Origin: Candidatus Aminicenantota bacterium | GTDB lineage: Bacteria; Acidobacteriota; Aminicenantia; UBA2199 | Length of the DNA stretch: 11,810 nt | Reading direction: 5' to 3' | Assembly: GCA_026393775.1 (NCBI GenBank) | Contig: JAPKZM010000160.1 | Span: forward strand, 1 to 11,810 | In this document: positions 1 to 6,582 of the stretch, piece after piece | Layout: each line of letters begins with the position of its first letter | Numbering within the stretch: position 1 is the stretch's first letter | Notes under the pieces: model-generated | Seen by the model: only the letters and a program-made list of their open reading frames with translations | Database searches by the model: none | What the model was told of the DNA's origin: nothing | Made by a program: the position numbers and the translations under genes

Positions 1-6
1 ATCTAT

Positions 7-13
7 CTCTCCT
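7..13 (-). promoter_or_regulatory. Ribosome binding site of the next gene (probably pnp), beyond the left edge
   Basis: Reading the minus strand, AGGAGAG lies about nine bases after the rpsO stop codon, and eight bases after its AGGAG core the window ends. A start codon just outside the window would be at normal spacing. In many bacteria rpsO is followed by pnp (polynucleotide phosphorylase), so pnp is the expected gene; nothing of its coding sequence is visible. Confidence 0.5.
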
Positions 14-21
14 GAATATAT

Positions 22-291
22 TTACTTTCTCAGCTCAAGTTCCTGGATTACTTTTAAATATTTGTCATAGTTGGTTCTGCGCAAATAATTAAACAATTTC
101 TTCCGGGTCGAAACCATCGTCAACAATCCTTTGCGGGAATGGTTGTCTTTTTTGTGGGTTTTGAAATGCTCGGTCAAATGCCGGATCCTTTCGGTCAGAA
201 CCGCCACCTGGACTTCCGATGAACCCGTATCCTTGTCGTTTATCTGAAAGCGACCGATCAGTTTCTGCTTGGTTTCCTTGCTAACGCTCAA
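22..291 (-). CDS. rpsO: 30S ribosomal protein S15
   Basis: The 89-residue product has the full length and conserved pattern of bacterial S15: an N-terminal KETKQKLIGRFQINDKDTGS segment, the SSEVQVAVLTERIRHLTEH helix, the KDNHSRKGLL stretch and the basic C-terminal RRKLFNYLRRTNYDKY-like region. S15 is a primary 16S rRNA-binding protein that organises the central domain of the 30S subunit. The start codon is TTG, chosen because a strong AGGAGG Shine-Dalgarno sequence sits five bases upstream and the protein begins exactly where S15 normally begins. It has its own consensus promoter (327-355) and a short leader of about 29 bases, which leaves little room for a large S15-binding autoregulatory fold. 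A ribosome binding site for a downstream gene follows at once, so it is probably the first gene of an rpsO-pnp unit. Confidence 0.98.
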   Translation of the reverse strand: MSVSKETKQKLIGRFQINDKDTGSSEVQVAVLTERIRHLTEHFKTHKKDNHSRKGLLTMVSTRKKLFNYLRRTNYDKYLKVIQELELRK

Positions 292-326
292 AATATCCTC
301 CTTTGCTTCAAACGAATTTAGAACCT

Positions 327-355
327 ATTTTAGCAGAAAAGAATTCCCTTGTAAA
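327..355 (-). promoter_or_regulatory. sigma70-type promoter of rpsO
   Basis: On the minus strand TTTACA (350-355) is followed after exactly 17 bases by TAAAAT (327-332). Transcription would start near 320, giving a leader of about 29 bases before the TTG start. The same hexamers with the same spacing recur upstream of the cystathionine beta-synthase-like gene (3051-3079), which supports both as housekeeping promoters. Confidence 0.75.
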
Positions 356-382
356 CCATCCCGCTAAAAAAGCCGGCCGCGA

Positions 383-1930
383 TCAGTTTTTCGTCAAAAA
401 ATCAGCAAATTGGATATGGTGTTTTTCCAGGGTAATACCCAGCACCTTGTTGACCCGGGAAAGGGCCAGGCTGTAATCGATCAGCGATTTCAATTCGGCA
501 ATCTGGGTGTTGGAAAAATCACGCTGGTACTGCAAGACCAGGTAATTGGTCGATAGGCCGACCGCTAGTTTTTTCTGTTCCGCGGCCAGTTTCTGGTCGG
601 CCAATTCCCGGGAAATACGGTTGGCCTCGACAATCTTGGCGTTGGTCTCCAGATCCATGATGATCTGCTTGACCTCGGAATAGATCGTGCTCTCGGTCTT
701 CTTGAGGGTCAGCAGCGACTGCTCCAGGTTCAGGCGGGCCTGGCTCAGGTCGGCGCGCCCCGAGGCGTTAAAAAGCGGGATGGACAGCTGCAGGCCGAAC
801 GAATAATTGCGATAGAGGCCCTTCAGCGCATCGCGCAGCGAATCGCTCATACCCCCGCCGATGGCGCCGGCCGCGGCATCAACCGGCAGGAGGCTGAAAT
901 CCACGTCCTGCGGAGTGCCGCTCAATCCCTTCGTATAATAGGCGGCGGTCAGCTGCAGGTTGGGAAGCAGCTGGTTGCGATAGTAGCGGACCTCGATGTT
1001 TTTGCTCTTCAAGTCAAGCCGCACTTGCTCGATGTCGGGCCTTTTTTCGAGCGCTTGCTCTAAAAAGCCGTTGAAATCGACCTCGATCGGACTGAACAGC
1101 GGCTCGTCCTGCGGAACGATGGCCTCGGGCATGCGGCTGATGTTCAAAATACGGCGCAGGTTTTCCTCATAGGTCTGGATCTGGCTGCGGGCCTGCAACG
1201 TCTCGCTTTCGCGGGCGGCCACTTCGGCCTGGGCGGTGAGGATGTCCATGGGGGCGGACACACCGACCCTGACCTGGACTTCGTTCTGCTTGAGCAGGTC
1301 CTTGGCCAGCTGCAGCGATTTTTCCTTGACGGCAAGGTTGCGGTGCGAATAGACCAGGTTCCAATAGGCCTCCTCGGTCTGGTAGATCAGGTCGATCACC
1401 GCCTGCTTCAGGGCGAAAAGCGATCTGTCTTTGTTGTTGCGGGCGATGATGATGCTCCGTTTGGTGGCCGTCAGCCCGAAATTTTTCAGCAAGGGCTGGT
1501 TCAGGCTGAAGGTGAGCTGCGAATTGTAGCGGGGATTGATCTGGCTGTAGCGCGAGTTGGTCGAATTACGCGAATTTTGCAGGTCCACGCTCAGGCTGCC
1601 GCCCAAGAGCAGGTTTTGCGAAAGGGTGAAGGCCAGTGATCCCGAATCGGCCTTTTCAATGTCGGCGCCGGTGAAAATGCTGGAGCTGGGGGTCGTGGTC
1701 GAGCCGCGGCTGAAATCGACCGCAAGGGTCGGAATGAAAATGGAGGTGCTCTTGCTCCACAGCGCCCGGGCGATATCCGGATTGGTCATCTCTATCTGCA
1801 GGTCGAGGTTGTTCTTCAAAGCCTGGTTGATGACCTCGTCAAGGGTCATGGACTGGACATCTTTATCCTGTGCCAAGCCCGGCCAACTTATCCATAAAAG
1901 TACCAATGCCAAGAAAAATATTTTTTTCAT
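383..1930 (-). CDS. TolC-family outer-membrane efflux/secretion channel protein
   Basis: The 515-residue product belongs to the outer membrane efflux protein (OEP/TolC) family, trimeric channels that span the outer membrane and periplasm and work with inner-membrane exporters. A signal peptide is visible: MKK, a hydrophobic core (residues 4-16) and likely cleavage after GLA20. After it come TLDEVINQALKNNLDLQ and two OEP repeats, the second containing KRPDIEQVRLDLKSKN and YYRNQLLPNLQL, with a final helix of the type VGLSTNYLVLQYQRDFS. The start at 1930 is chosen because GGAGG lies seven bases upstream and it yields the signal peptide; the frame stays open further upstream but that extension overlaps the preceding gene. 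No membrane-fusion protein or pump gene is adjacent, so its export partner must be encoded elsewhere and the substrate is unknown. A Gly/Ala-rich insert (AAAGAIGGG) lies in the second repeat. Confidence 0.93.
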   Translation of the reverse strand: MKKIFFLALVLLWISWPGLAQDKDVQSMTLDEVINQALKNNLDLQIEMTNPDIARALWSKSTSIFIPTLAVDFSRGSTTTPSSSIFTGADIEKADSGSLAFTLSQNLLLGGSLSVDLQNSRNSTNSRYSQINPRYNSQLTFSLNQPLLKNFGLTATKRSIIIARNNKDRSLFALKQAVIDLIYQTEEAYWNLVYSHRNLAVKEKSLQLAKDLLKQNEVQVRVGVSAPMDILTAQAEVAARESETLQARSQIQTYEENLRRILNISRMPEAIVPQDEPLFSPIEVDFNGFLEQALEKRPDIEQVRLDLKSKNIEVRYYRNQLLPNLQLTAAYYTKGLSGTPQDVDFSLLPVDAAAGAIGGGMSDSLRDALKGLYRNYSFGLQLSIPLFNASGRADLSQARLNLEQSLLTLKKTESTIYSEVKQIIMDLETNAKIVEANRISRELADQKLAAEQKKLAVGLSTNYLVLQYQRDFSNTQIAELKSLIDYSLALSRVNKVLGITLEKHHIQFADFLTKN

Positions 1931-1954
1931 CGTCATGCCTCCGGGGTTAAGGAT

Positions 1955-1960
1955 AGTATA
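1955..1960 (-). promoter_or_regulatory. Possible -10 element of the TolC-family gene
   Basis: The minus strand carries TATACT about 25 bases before the start codon, just upstream of the GGAGG ribosome binding site. No convincing -35 hexamer lies 16-18 bases upstream. The 104-base gap to the preceding gene nevertheless makes an independent promoter plausible. Confidence 0.35.
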
Positions 1961-2034
1961 CGAAAAGCAAACAAAAAAGTTCCTTTTTTCTTGCAAGCGC
2001 GCAGCGGGGGCGCTCAGGGGAAACAGGCTTACGG

Positions 2035-3015
2035 CTAGATGATGCCTTTGTCTTTTAGCCACTCGTCGTTGTAAATCGTGCTCAGGTAGCGGGAAGCGCC
2101 GTCGGGGAATACCGTGACGATGCGGGCCGGATGTTCCAGTCTTTTGGCCAGCTGGCGCACCCCCCACAGGGCCGCTCCGCTGGACCCCCCGGCCAGGATC
2201 CCCTCGCGCCGTGCCAGTTCGCGGGCGGCCAGGAAGGCCTCCTTGTCGGTCACCTGGAACATTTCATCGATCACGCTGAAGTCGGCGCAGCGGATCATGA
2301 ATTCATCACCCAGCCCCTCCAGCAGATAGGGGGCCGATTTCGCGTTTTTGCGCTGATGAAAATTGTCGTAAAAAACGGAGCCGACGGGGTCCACGGCAAT
2401 GACCCTGATGTTTTTGTCCTTTTCCTTGAGGAAGCGGGCAGTGCCGCCGATCGTGCCGCCGGTGCCGATCCCGGCGACGAAATAGTCGATCCTGCCGTTC
2501 ATCTGCTCCCAGATCTCCGGGCCGGTGCCCAGATAATGGGCTTCATTGTTGTCGCGGTTGTTGTGCTGGTCGGGGAAAAAGCAGTTTAGCGTTTCGCGGG
2601 CCAGACGCGGTGTGATGTTGTTGTAGCTGTCGGGCGACTCGGGCGGCAGGGTGCTGTCCACCATGTGGATCTCGACGCCCAGGGCCTTCAGCTGGTCGAG
2701 TTTTTCCCTGCTGATGCGGTCGCGAACGACTACTTTCAGCCGGTAGCCTTTCTGGATGGCGATCAGGGCCAGGCCCAGGGCGGTGTTGCCCGAGGAATTT
2801 TCGATGATCAGGTCGCCTTTTTTTATCTTCCCCTCTTTCTCGGCCTTTTCGATCATGTGGCGGGCGATACGGTCCTTGCTGCTGCCCATGGGATTCAGGA
2901 ATTCCAGTTTGGCGAAAACCTCGCCGGGAATGTCACCGGCCACGTGATTCAGTTTGACCAGCGGCGTGCTGCCGATGCAATCAACGATGCTGCTATAGCT
3001 TTTTTTTCTGTTCAT
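2035..3015 (-). CDS. PLP-dependent cystathionine beta-synthase / cysteine synthase-like enzyme
   Basis: The 326-residue product is a fold-type II PLP enzyme of the CysK/CBS family, which condenses an activated serine (or serine itself) with sulfide or homocysteine in cysteine biosynthesis or transsulfuration. Visible elements are IGSTPLVKL (14-22), the PLP lysine in NPMGSSKDR (K47), the substrate loop SSGNTALG (74-81), the phosphate-binding GTGGTIGG (184-191), and GGSSGAA (276-282). Features such as VDPVGS, LLEGLG and FPDGASRYLST resemble the catalytic core of cystathionine beta-synthase more than typical CysK. There is no N-terminal haem segment and no C-terminal CBS-domain pair, so it is the core alone. 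Two positions are unusual: the family's TSGNTG loop reads SSGNTA, and SVKDR reads SSKDR. The start is set by AAGGAA upstream and the family's N-terminus. Exact substrate is undecided. Confidence 0.9.
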   Translation of the reverse strand: MNRKKSYSSIVDCIGSTPLVKLNHVAGDIPGEVFAKLEFLNPMGSSKDRIARHMIEKAEKEGKIKKGDLIIENSSGNTALGLALIAIQKGYRLKVVVRDRISREKLDQLKALGVEIHMVDSTLPPESPDSYNNITPRLARETLNCFFPDQHNNRDNNEAHYLGTGPEIWEQMNGRIDYFVAGIGTGGTIGGTARFLKEKDKNIRVIAVDPVGSVFYDNFHQRKNAKSAPYLLEGLGDEFMIRCADFSVIDEMFQVTDKEAFLAARELARREGILAGGSSGAALWGVRQLAKRLEHPARIVTVFPDGASRYLSTIYNDEWLKDKGII

Positions 3016-3050
3016 GGACCGTTCCTTTTGAAAACCGCGCTGGAACGGAT

Positions 3051-3079
3051 ATTTTATATGAAATCGCCGTACCTGTAAA
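3051..3079 (-). promoter_or_regulatory. sigma70-type promoter of the CBS-like gene
   Basis: On the minus strand TTTACA (3074-3079), 17 bases, TAAAAT (3051-3056). Predicted transcription start is near 3044, about 29 bases before the ATG. Hexamers and spacing are identical to the rpsO promoter. It separates this gene from the upstream methyltransferase operon. Confidence 0.75.
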
Positions 3080-3082
3080 GGA

Positions 3083-3100
3083 CCGCCCCTCAGGGAGCGG
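3083..3100 (-). terminator. Possible weak terminator hairpin after the methyltransferase gene
   Basis: On the minus strand CCGCTCC-CTGA-GGGGCGG can form a 7-pair stem (one G-T pair) followed by TCCTTT. The T tract is poor and the hairpin abuts the -35 of the next promoter, so it may be only a weak terminator or incidental. Confidence 0.3.
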
Positions 3101-3133
3101 CTAGGCGGCCGATGGGAGGGGCATTGATGAAAG

Positions 3134-4063
3134 TCAGATCTTCCTGGCGAAAACATTGGCCAGACCGAGGAAGCCTATGGCGATGAAGCGCTCGCGTAAG
3201 AATCTGCGCCGCGCCAGCCAGGCGAAAAGTTTCCGCAAGGGCAAAAAACGCGCCCGCGCCTCCAGGCGGTCCAGGAAATAACCGAGCCGGAGAACGCGCT
3301 CGTGGCGCCGGCAAGCCAGGACCTCGAAGCCGCAGGCCACCAGCATGCGCTCCAGGCTCGGCTTGGAAAAATGGACCAGGTGCATGTCCATGAAAAAGGG
3401 ATAACGGCCGCCCAAAATCCGCGCGGCGAAGCTGTCGACCCGGTGGGTGCTGACGGCGACGATCCCGCCTGGTTTGAGCAGCCGCCGGACATTTTCCAGC
3501 ATGGCGACCGGACGGCTCAGGTGCTCCAGTACGTCCCAGAGGGTGATCACATCAAAGCTCGCCGCCTCCAGGCCGGCATCCTCCAACGCCGATGCATGCA
3601 CCGGACCAAGGCTCTCCTTTTGGGCGATGGCCGCTGCCCAGGCGCTCAATTCAACACCGGTCACCTTCCAGCCGGCGGCCGCGGCCGTTTTCATGAATAC
3701 GCCAGTATAGCAGCCCACGTCCAGGAGCCTGCCCGGAGGCTTCGCCAGGTCATGCAGCTGGAGCAGCGAGCGGGCGAAGGTCCGCTCCCGCGCCGCTGCT
3801 TCCTCCTGGTAAAGTGGATCCTCGACCGCGCGATAGATATCCAGCACCTGCCCCGGATGCAGCTGGGGGTTGCTGAACAACAAACGGCAACGGTTGCACT
3901 GGACGATGTCGCCGTGCCGGGAAAGGGAGGTCGAGGTGCAGCGGAAGCGCTCGGCGGTCATGGCCTCCCCTTTCCCTTTGCTGGCGGGATAGCGGAGGCG
4001 GGAATCGGGGCTGCCGCACAGGGGGCAGTTCACCTGGATCCACTCCGGCCCGCCGCTTTCCAT
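3134..4063 (-). CDS. Zinc-ribbon class I SAM-dependent methyltransferase
   Basis: The 309-residue product combines an N-terminal zinc-ribbon-like module (CPLC at 13-16 and CNRC at 56-59) with a Rossmann-type methyltransferase domain. Motif I is LLDVGCYTG (113-121), followed by the acidic VTGVELS strand, then FDVITLWDVLEHL and LLKPGGIVAVST. Such proteins commonly methylate sugars or lipid intermediates in glycan and secondary-metabolite clusters; the substrate cannot be read here. The C-terminus is basic and ends in a short hydrophobic stretch, which could let it touch the membrane. The chosen ATG follows the stop codon of the preceding glycosyltransferase gene by one base (TAGCATG), indicating translational coupling; an upstream in-frame start would overlap that gene and adds a non-conserved tail. 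It is the last gene of a three-gene operon. Confidence 0.85.
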   Translation of the reverse strand: MESGGPEWIQVNCPLCGSPDSRLRYPASKGKGEAMTAERFRCTSTSLSRHGDIVQCNRCRLLFSNPQLHPGQVLDIYRAVEDPLYQEEAAARERTFARSLLQLHDLAKPPGRLLDVGCYTGVFMKTAAAAGWKVTGVELSAWAAAIAQKESLGPVHASALEDAGLEAASFDVITLWDVLEHLSRPVAMLENVRRLLKPGGIVAVSTHRVDSFAARILGGRYPFFMDMHLVHFSKPSLERMLVACGFEVLACRRHERVLRLGYFLDRLEARARFLPLRKLFAWLARRRFLRERFIAIGFLGLANVFARKI

Positions 4064-4064
4064 G

Positions 4065-4817
4065 CTATTCCCGGAAGCGGCTGCAGCGGAGCCGCAGCAG
4101 GGTAAATATGCTCTTGAAGATCTCACGGCGCGAAATTTTGGATGTCCCCATGGTGCGGTCGAAAAAGATGATGGGCACTTCGGTCACGCGGGCATTTTTC
4201 CTCTGGGCGCGAAAGATTGTCTCCACCAGGAACGAATAGCCGTTCGAGCGAACTTTCTCCGGCTTGATCTCTTCCAGTATCGTGCGCCTGTAGGCGCGGA
4301 AGCCGGAGGTCAGATCGGCCCCTTTCAGCTTCAGGATAAAGCGGGCAAAACGGTTGGCCAGCCAGCTGAGCAGGATCCGGCGGATCCGCCAGTTGATGGT
4401 ACCGCCGTCGCGGATATAACGGGAACCGATCACGACATCGTTGTCCCGGCTGGCCTCGAGCACGGCCGGCAAGTGGAGAGGATTGTGCGAAAAATCGGCA
4501 TCCATGGTGACCAGCACTTCATAGCCGTGGTCCAGCCCAAAGCGCAGCCCGTCGCGGTAAGCATTGCCCAGCCCGCGTTCTCCGCTGCGCTCGATCAGCG
4601 TAATCGTCTCTCCGACGCCGCGGCACGAGCGCACCACCTCGCCGGTGCCGTCTGGAGAGCGGTCGTCCACGACGACGACATGGGCGCCGGGAACGATCTC
4701 GCCGATCTGCTTGAGCAGTTCGGCAATGTTTTCGCGCTCGTTGTAGGTGGGGATGATGATCAAGGTCTTTTCCAGCACCTGGTAGGCGATGAAGGTGACG
4801 GCCTGGGCAATTCTCAC
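4065..4817 (-). CDS. Polyprenyl-phosphate mannose synthase-like GT2 glycosyltransferase
   Basis: The 250-residue product matches the dolichol-phosphate mannosyltransferase (DPM1-like) branch of GT2, which transfers a hexose from a nucleotide sugar to polyprenyl phosphate on the cytoplasmic face of the inner membrane. Signatures in order: LIIIPTYNERENI (19-31), VVVVDDRSPDGT (47-58), the metal-binding DAD in TMDADFSHNP (104-113), GSRY (131-134), DLTSGFRAYRR (168-178) and RTMGTSKIS near the C-terminus. It ends without transmembrane segments, so it is the soluble or peripheral single-domain form. The start is a GTG whose last bases form the stop of the upstream gene (GTGA overlap), with a GGGGGA ribosome binding site. 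The nearby GT-C-like membrane protein is the natural user of its lipid-linked sugar. Donor identity (mannose, glucose or other) is inferred only at family level. Confidence 0.92.
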   Translation of the reverse strand: MRIAQAVTFIAYQVLEKTLIIIPTYNERENIAELLKQIGEIVPGAHVVVVDDRSPDGTGEVVRSCRGVGETITLIERSGERGLGNAYRDGLRFGLDHGYEVLVTMDADFSHNPLHLPAVLEASRDNDVVIGSRYIRDGGTINWRIRRILLSWLANRFARFILKLKGADLTSGFRAYRRTILEEIKPEKVRSNGYSFLVETIFRAQRKNARVTEVPIIFFDRTMGTSKISRREIFKSIFTLLRLRCSRFRE

Positions 4818-6397
4818 GTTTTTTCCCCCGTTGCCCGCATCCGCAGCACCTGCACCTTGTATGGCAGTTCTCCATAGCGGGCATAGAAAGCCAGAATCTT
4901 GCTTTGCATGTCCACTCCCGCGGCCAGGACGAATCCCCGGTCAGTGAAGACCAGCGTGGTCGCCTGTCCCTTCAAGGCCGGTAAAAGTTCTTCCTTCCTC
5001 GCCGGGGCCATCAGCCGCGAGAACGGCTCACCTAAAAAATTGGCCAGCGGCGACAGGAACACCTCCTGCCAGATCGCCCGGTCACGGACGAACAGGATTT
5101 TCTTGTAGCCTTTGACCGCGTCGGCCAGCTCGAACACCGCCCGCCGCTTCCCCAAGTCAACGAAAATGATGGGCCGGTCGGGCGCGATTTCTCCCTTGAC
5201 CTGGGCGTACATCGCGGCCACCTGGCGATGCAGATCCCCGCGCAGCCGGTAATCCTCTATTTCCCAATGCAGCATGATCGCTTGCTGGGTCAGGAAAAAA
5301 ATCAGCGGCAAAGCGATGAGGACCATTGCCAGCCGGCGCTTTTCCGCATGCCTTTGCGCGAAGGCCCGGTATTCAACGGCAACAAAGGCGACGATCATGA
5401 TCCAGAAACCCGGCAGGGGAAAATAATTGTATCGGGCCGCGGCGTAGTAAACCGGCAACGAGATGCCGATGCCCAGCAGCATCCAGAACATGCCGAAAAG
5501 AGCAGGACGGTTTCGGCGGCGCACGAAGGTGAACAGCATCGCCGCCAGCAACAGCGCCAGCAGGACAAGCTGCAGTCGGCCGCCCTCATATTGTTCGCCC
5601 AGGCCCATGTATTTATAGACGAGGAAGGCAGCTTTATCGGCCATCGTTTTCAACCCGGCCCTGCCGTAGGCGGTGAAGGCGGCATTGCCCCTGAGTATGG
5701 GGAGGCCCACAAAAATCAGCAGGTAGAGCCCCAGGAGGATGAACAGGCCGAGCGTATGAGCGAATGCCCGTTTCAATGGGATCTCCATGACCAGCCATAG
5801 CATGGCCATAGCGAGAAACGGCAAAACGATCCACGTCTCCTTCGCTGCCAGGGCGCCGCCGGCCAGCAGCAGCAGGAGCAGGTGTTTGCCCAATGGCATT
5901 CCCCTTGCGGCGGAAGCGCTGCGCGCCAAGAACAACAGGGCAGCGAGGACGAACAGCATCATCAGCGAATCGGGACGCCCGGCAGCCCATAAAGTGACTT
6001 CACTGTAATAGGCGGACACGCCAAAGGCGAGAACGAGCAGAATGGAAGGCAGGGTTCGCCTGAAGAGACGGAGGGCCAACAAGAATAAAAGCCAGAGATT
6101 GGCCAGGTGCAGGAGGACGGTGAACAAATTGTAATAAAAAACTTGGGTGCCGAAGAGGGTGTAATTCAGCAGGTAGGAGAACTTGACCATGGGCCGGAAA
6201 AAATTGTTGATTTTCTCCAAAAGCTGGCCGGGTTGTTGCCAACCCCGGTAGGCGCTGTCCAGCCATTCGAAATCATCGCCCATGAGATAGTTGCTCAGGG
6301 CGGGAATGTACAGCAGAAAAATCAGGGCCAGTACGCAGCCGCACCAGAAACGGGGATTTTTTTTCTCCAAGCGCGAGAGCCAATTGCCCAAGCTCAT
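4814..6397 (-). CDS. Polytopic GT-C-like membrane glycosyltransferase
   Basis: The 527-residue product has about ten to eleven hydrophobic segments in its first 400 residues, then a soluble C-terminal part of roughly 120 residues. A conserved-looking acidic pair, GDDFEW (40-45), follows the first transmembrane segment; this is where GT-C enzymes that use polyprenyl-phosphate sugars carry their catalytic aspartate on the extracytoplasmic first loop. A TLWAAGRPDSL segment lies in the next loops. I therefore infer a GT-C-type transferase acting on the periplasmic side. The ATG at 6397 is chosen because AAGGAG lies seven bases upstream; a TTG-initiated form eleven codons longer is possible. Its stop overlaps the GTG start of the GT2 gene by four bases, so the two are translationally coupled. 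Acceptor and sugar are unknown, and family-level certainty is moderate. Confidence 0.72.
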   Translation of the reverse strand: MSLGNWLSRLEKKNPRFWCGCVLALIFLLYIPALSNYLMGDDFEWLDSAYRGWQQPGQLLEKINNFFRPMVKFSYLLNYTLFGTQVFYYNLFTVLLHLANLWLLFLLALRLFRRTLPSILLVLAFGVSAYYSEVTLWAAGRPDSLMMLFVLAALLFLARSASAARGMPLGKHLLLLLLAGGALAAKETWIVLPFLAMAMLWLVMEIPLKRAFAHTLGLFILLGLYLLIFVGLPILRGNAAFTAYGRAGLKTMADKAAFLVYKYMGLGEQYEGGRLQLVLLALLLAAMLFTFVRRRNRPALFGMFWMLLGIGISLPVYYAAARYNYFPLPGFWIMIVAFVAVEYRAFAQRHAEKRRLAMVLIALPLIFFLTQQAIMLHWEIEDYRLRGDLHRQVAAMYAQVKGEIAPDRPIIFVDLGKRRAVFELADAVKGYKKILFVRDRAIWQEVFLSPLANFLGEPFSRLMAPARKEELLPALKGQATTLVFTDRGFVLAAGVDMQSKILAFYARYGELPYKVQVLRMRATGEKT

Positions 6398-6497
6398 CCA
6401 AAAGCTCCTTGCCGTTGACCGCAGCAACAACCAAAATCAGGCATCAACCCCGCCTGGGGCCGATGGCAAAACAATTTGCCCGTTTTTCGGCGATCCT

Positions 6498-6526
6498 ATT
6501 TTGCGCAAAAGGGGGCGATATGTCAA
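6498..6526 (-). promoter_or_regulatory. sigma70-type promoter of the GT-C/GT2/methyltransferase operon
   Basis: On the minus strand a perfect -35 TTGACA (6521-6526), 17 bases, then CAAAAT (6498-6503). Predicted start near 6491 gives a leader of about 94 bases. The leader contains GGCAAA-TTGT-TTTGCC, a six-pair inverted repeat at roughly 6464-6479. Confidence 0.6.
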
Positions 6527-6582
6527 CTGCCATGAAGCGAGCTTTAGCATGAAGCAGCTGGCCGGCATGGCGGGGATAGTGC

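Noticed and set aside
360..382. Possible terminator after the TolC-family gene
   Set aside because: On the minus strand GCGGCCGGC is followed by TTTTTT, but the G+C part cannot form a stem with a proper loop, so I do not call a terminator.
3302..4105. Plus-strand open frame of 267 codons opposite the methyltransferase gene
   Set aside because: Antisense shadow of a clear methyltransferase; composition rich in Ala, Gly, Gln and His, with no motifs.
4062..4877. Long plus-strand open frame of 271 codons opposite the GT2 gene
   Set aside because: It is antisense to a gene with full GT2 motifs, has no recognisable domain and no clear ribosome binding site; such frames are expected in G+C-rich DNA.
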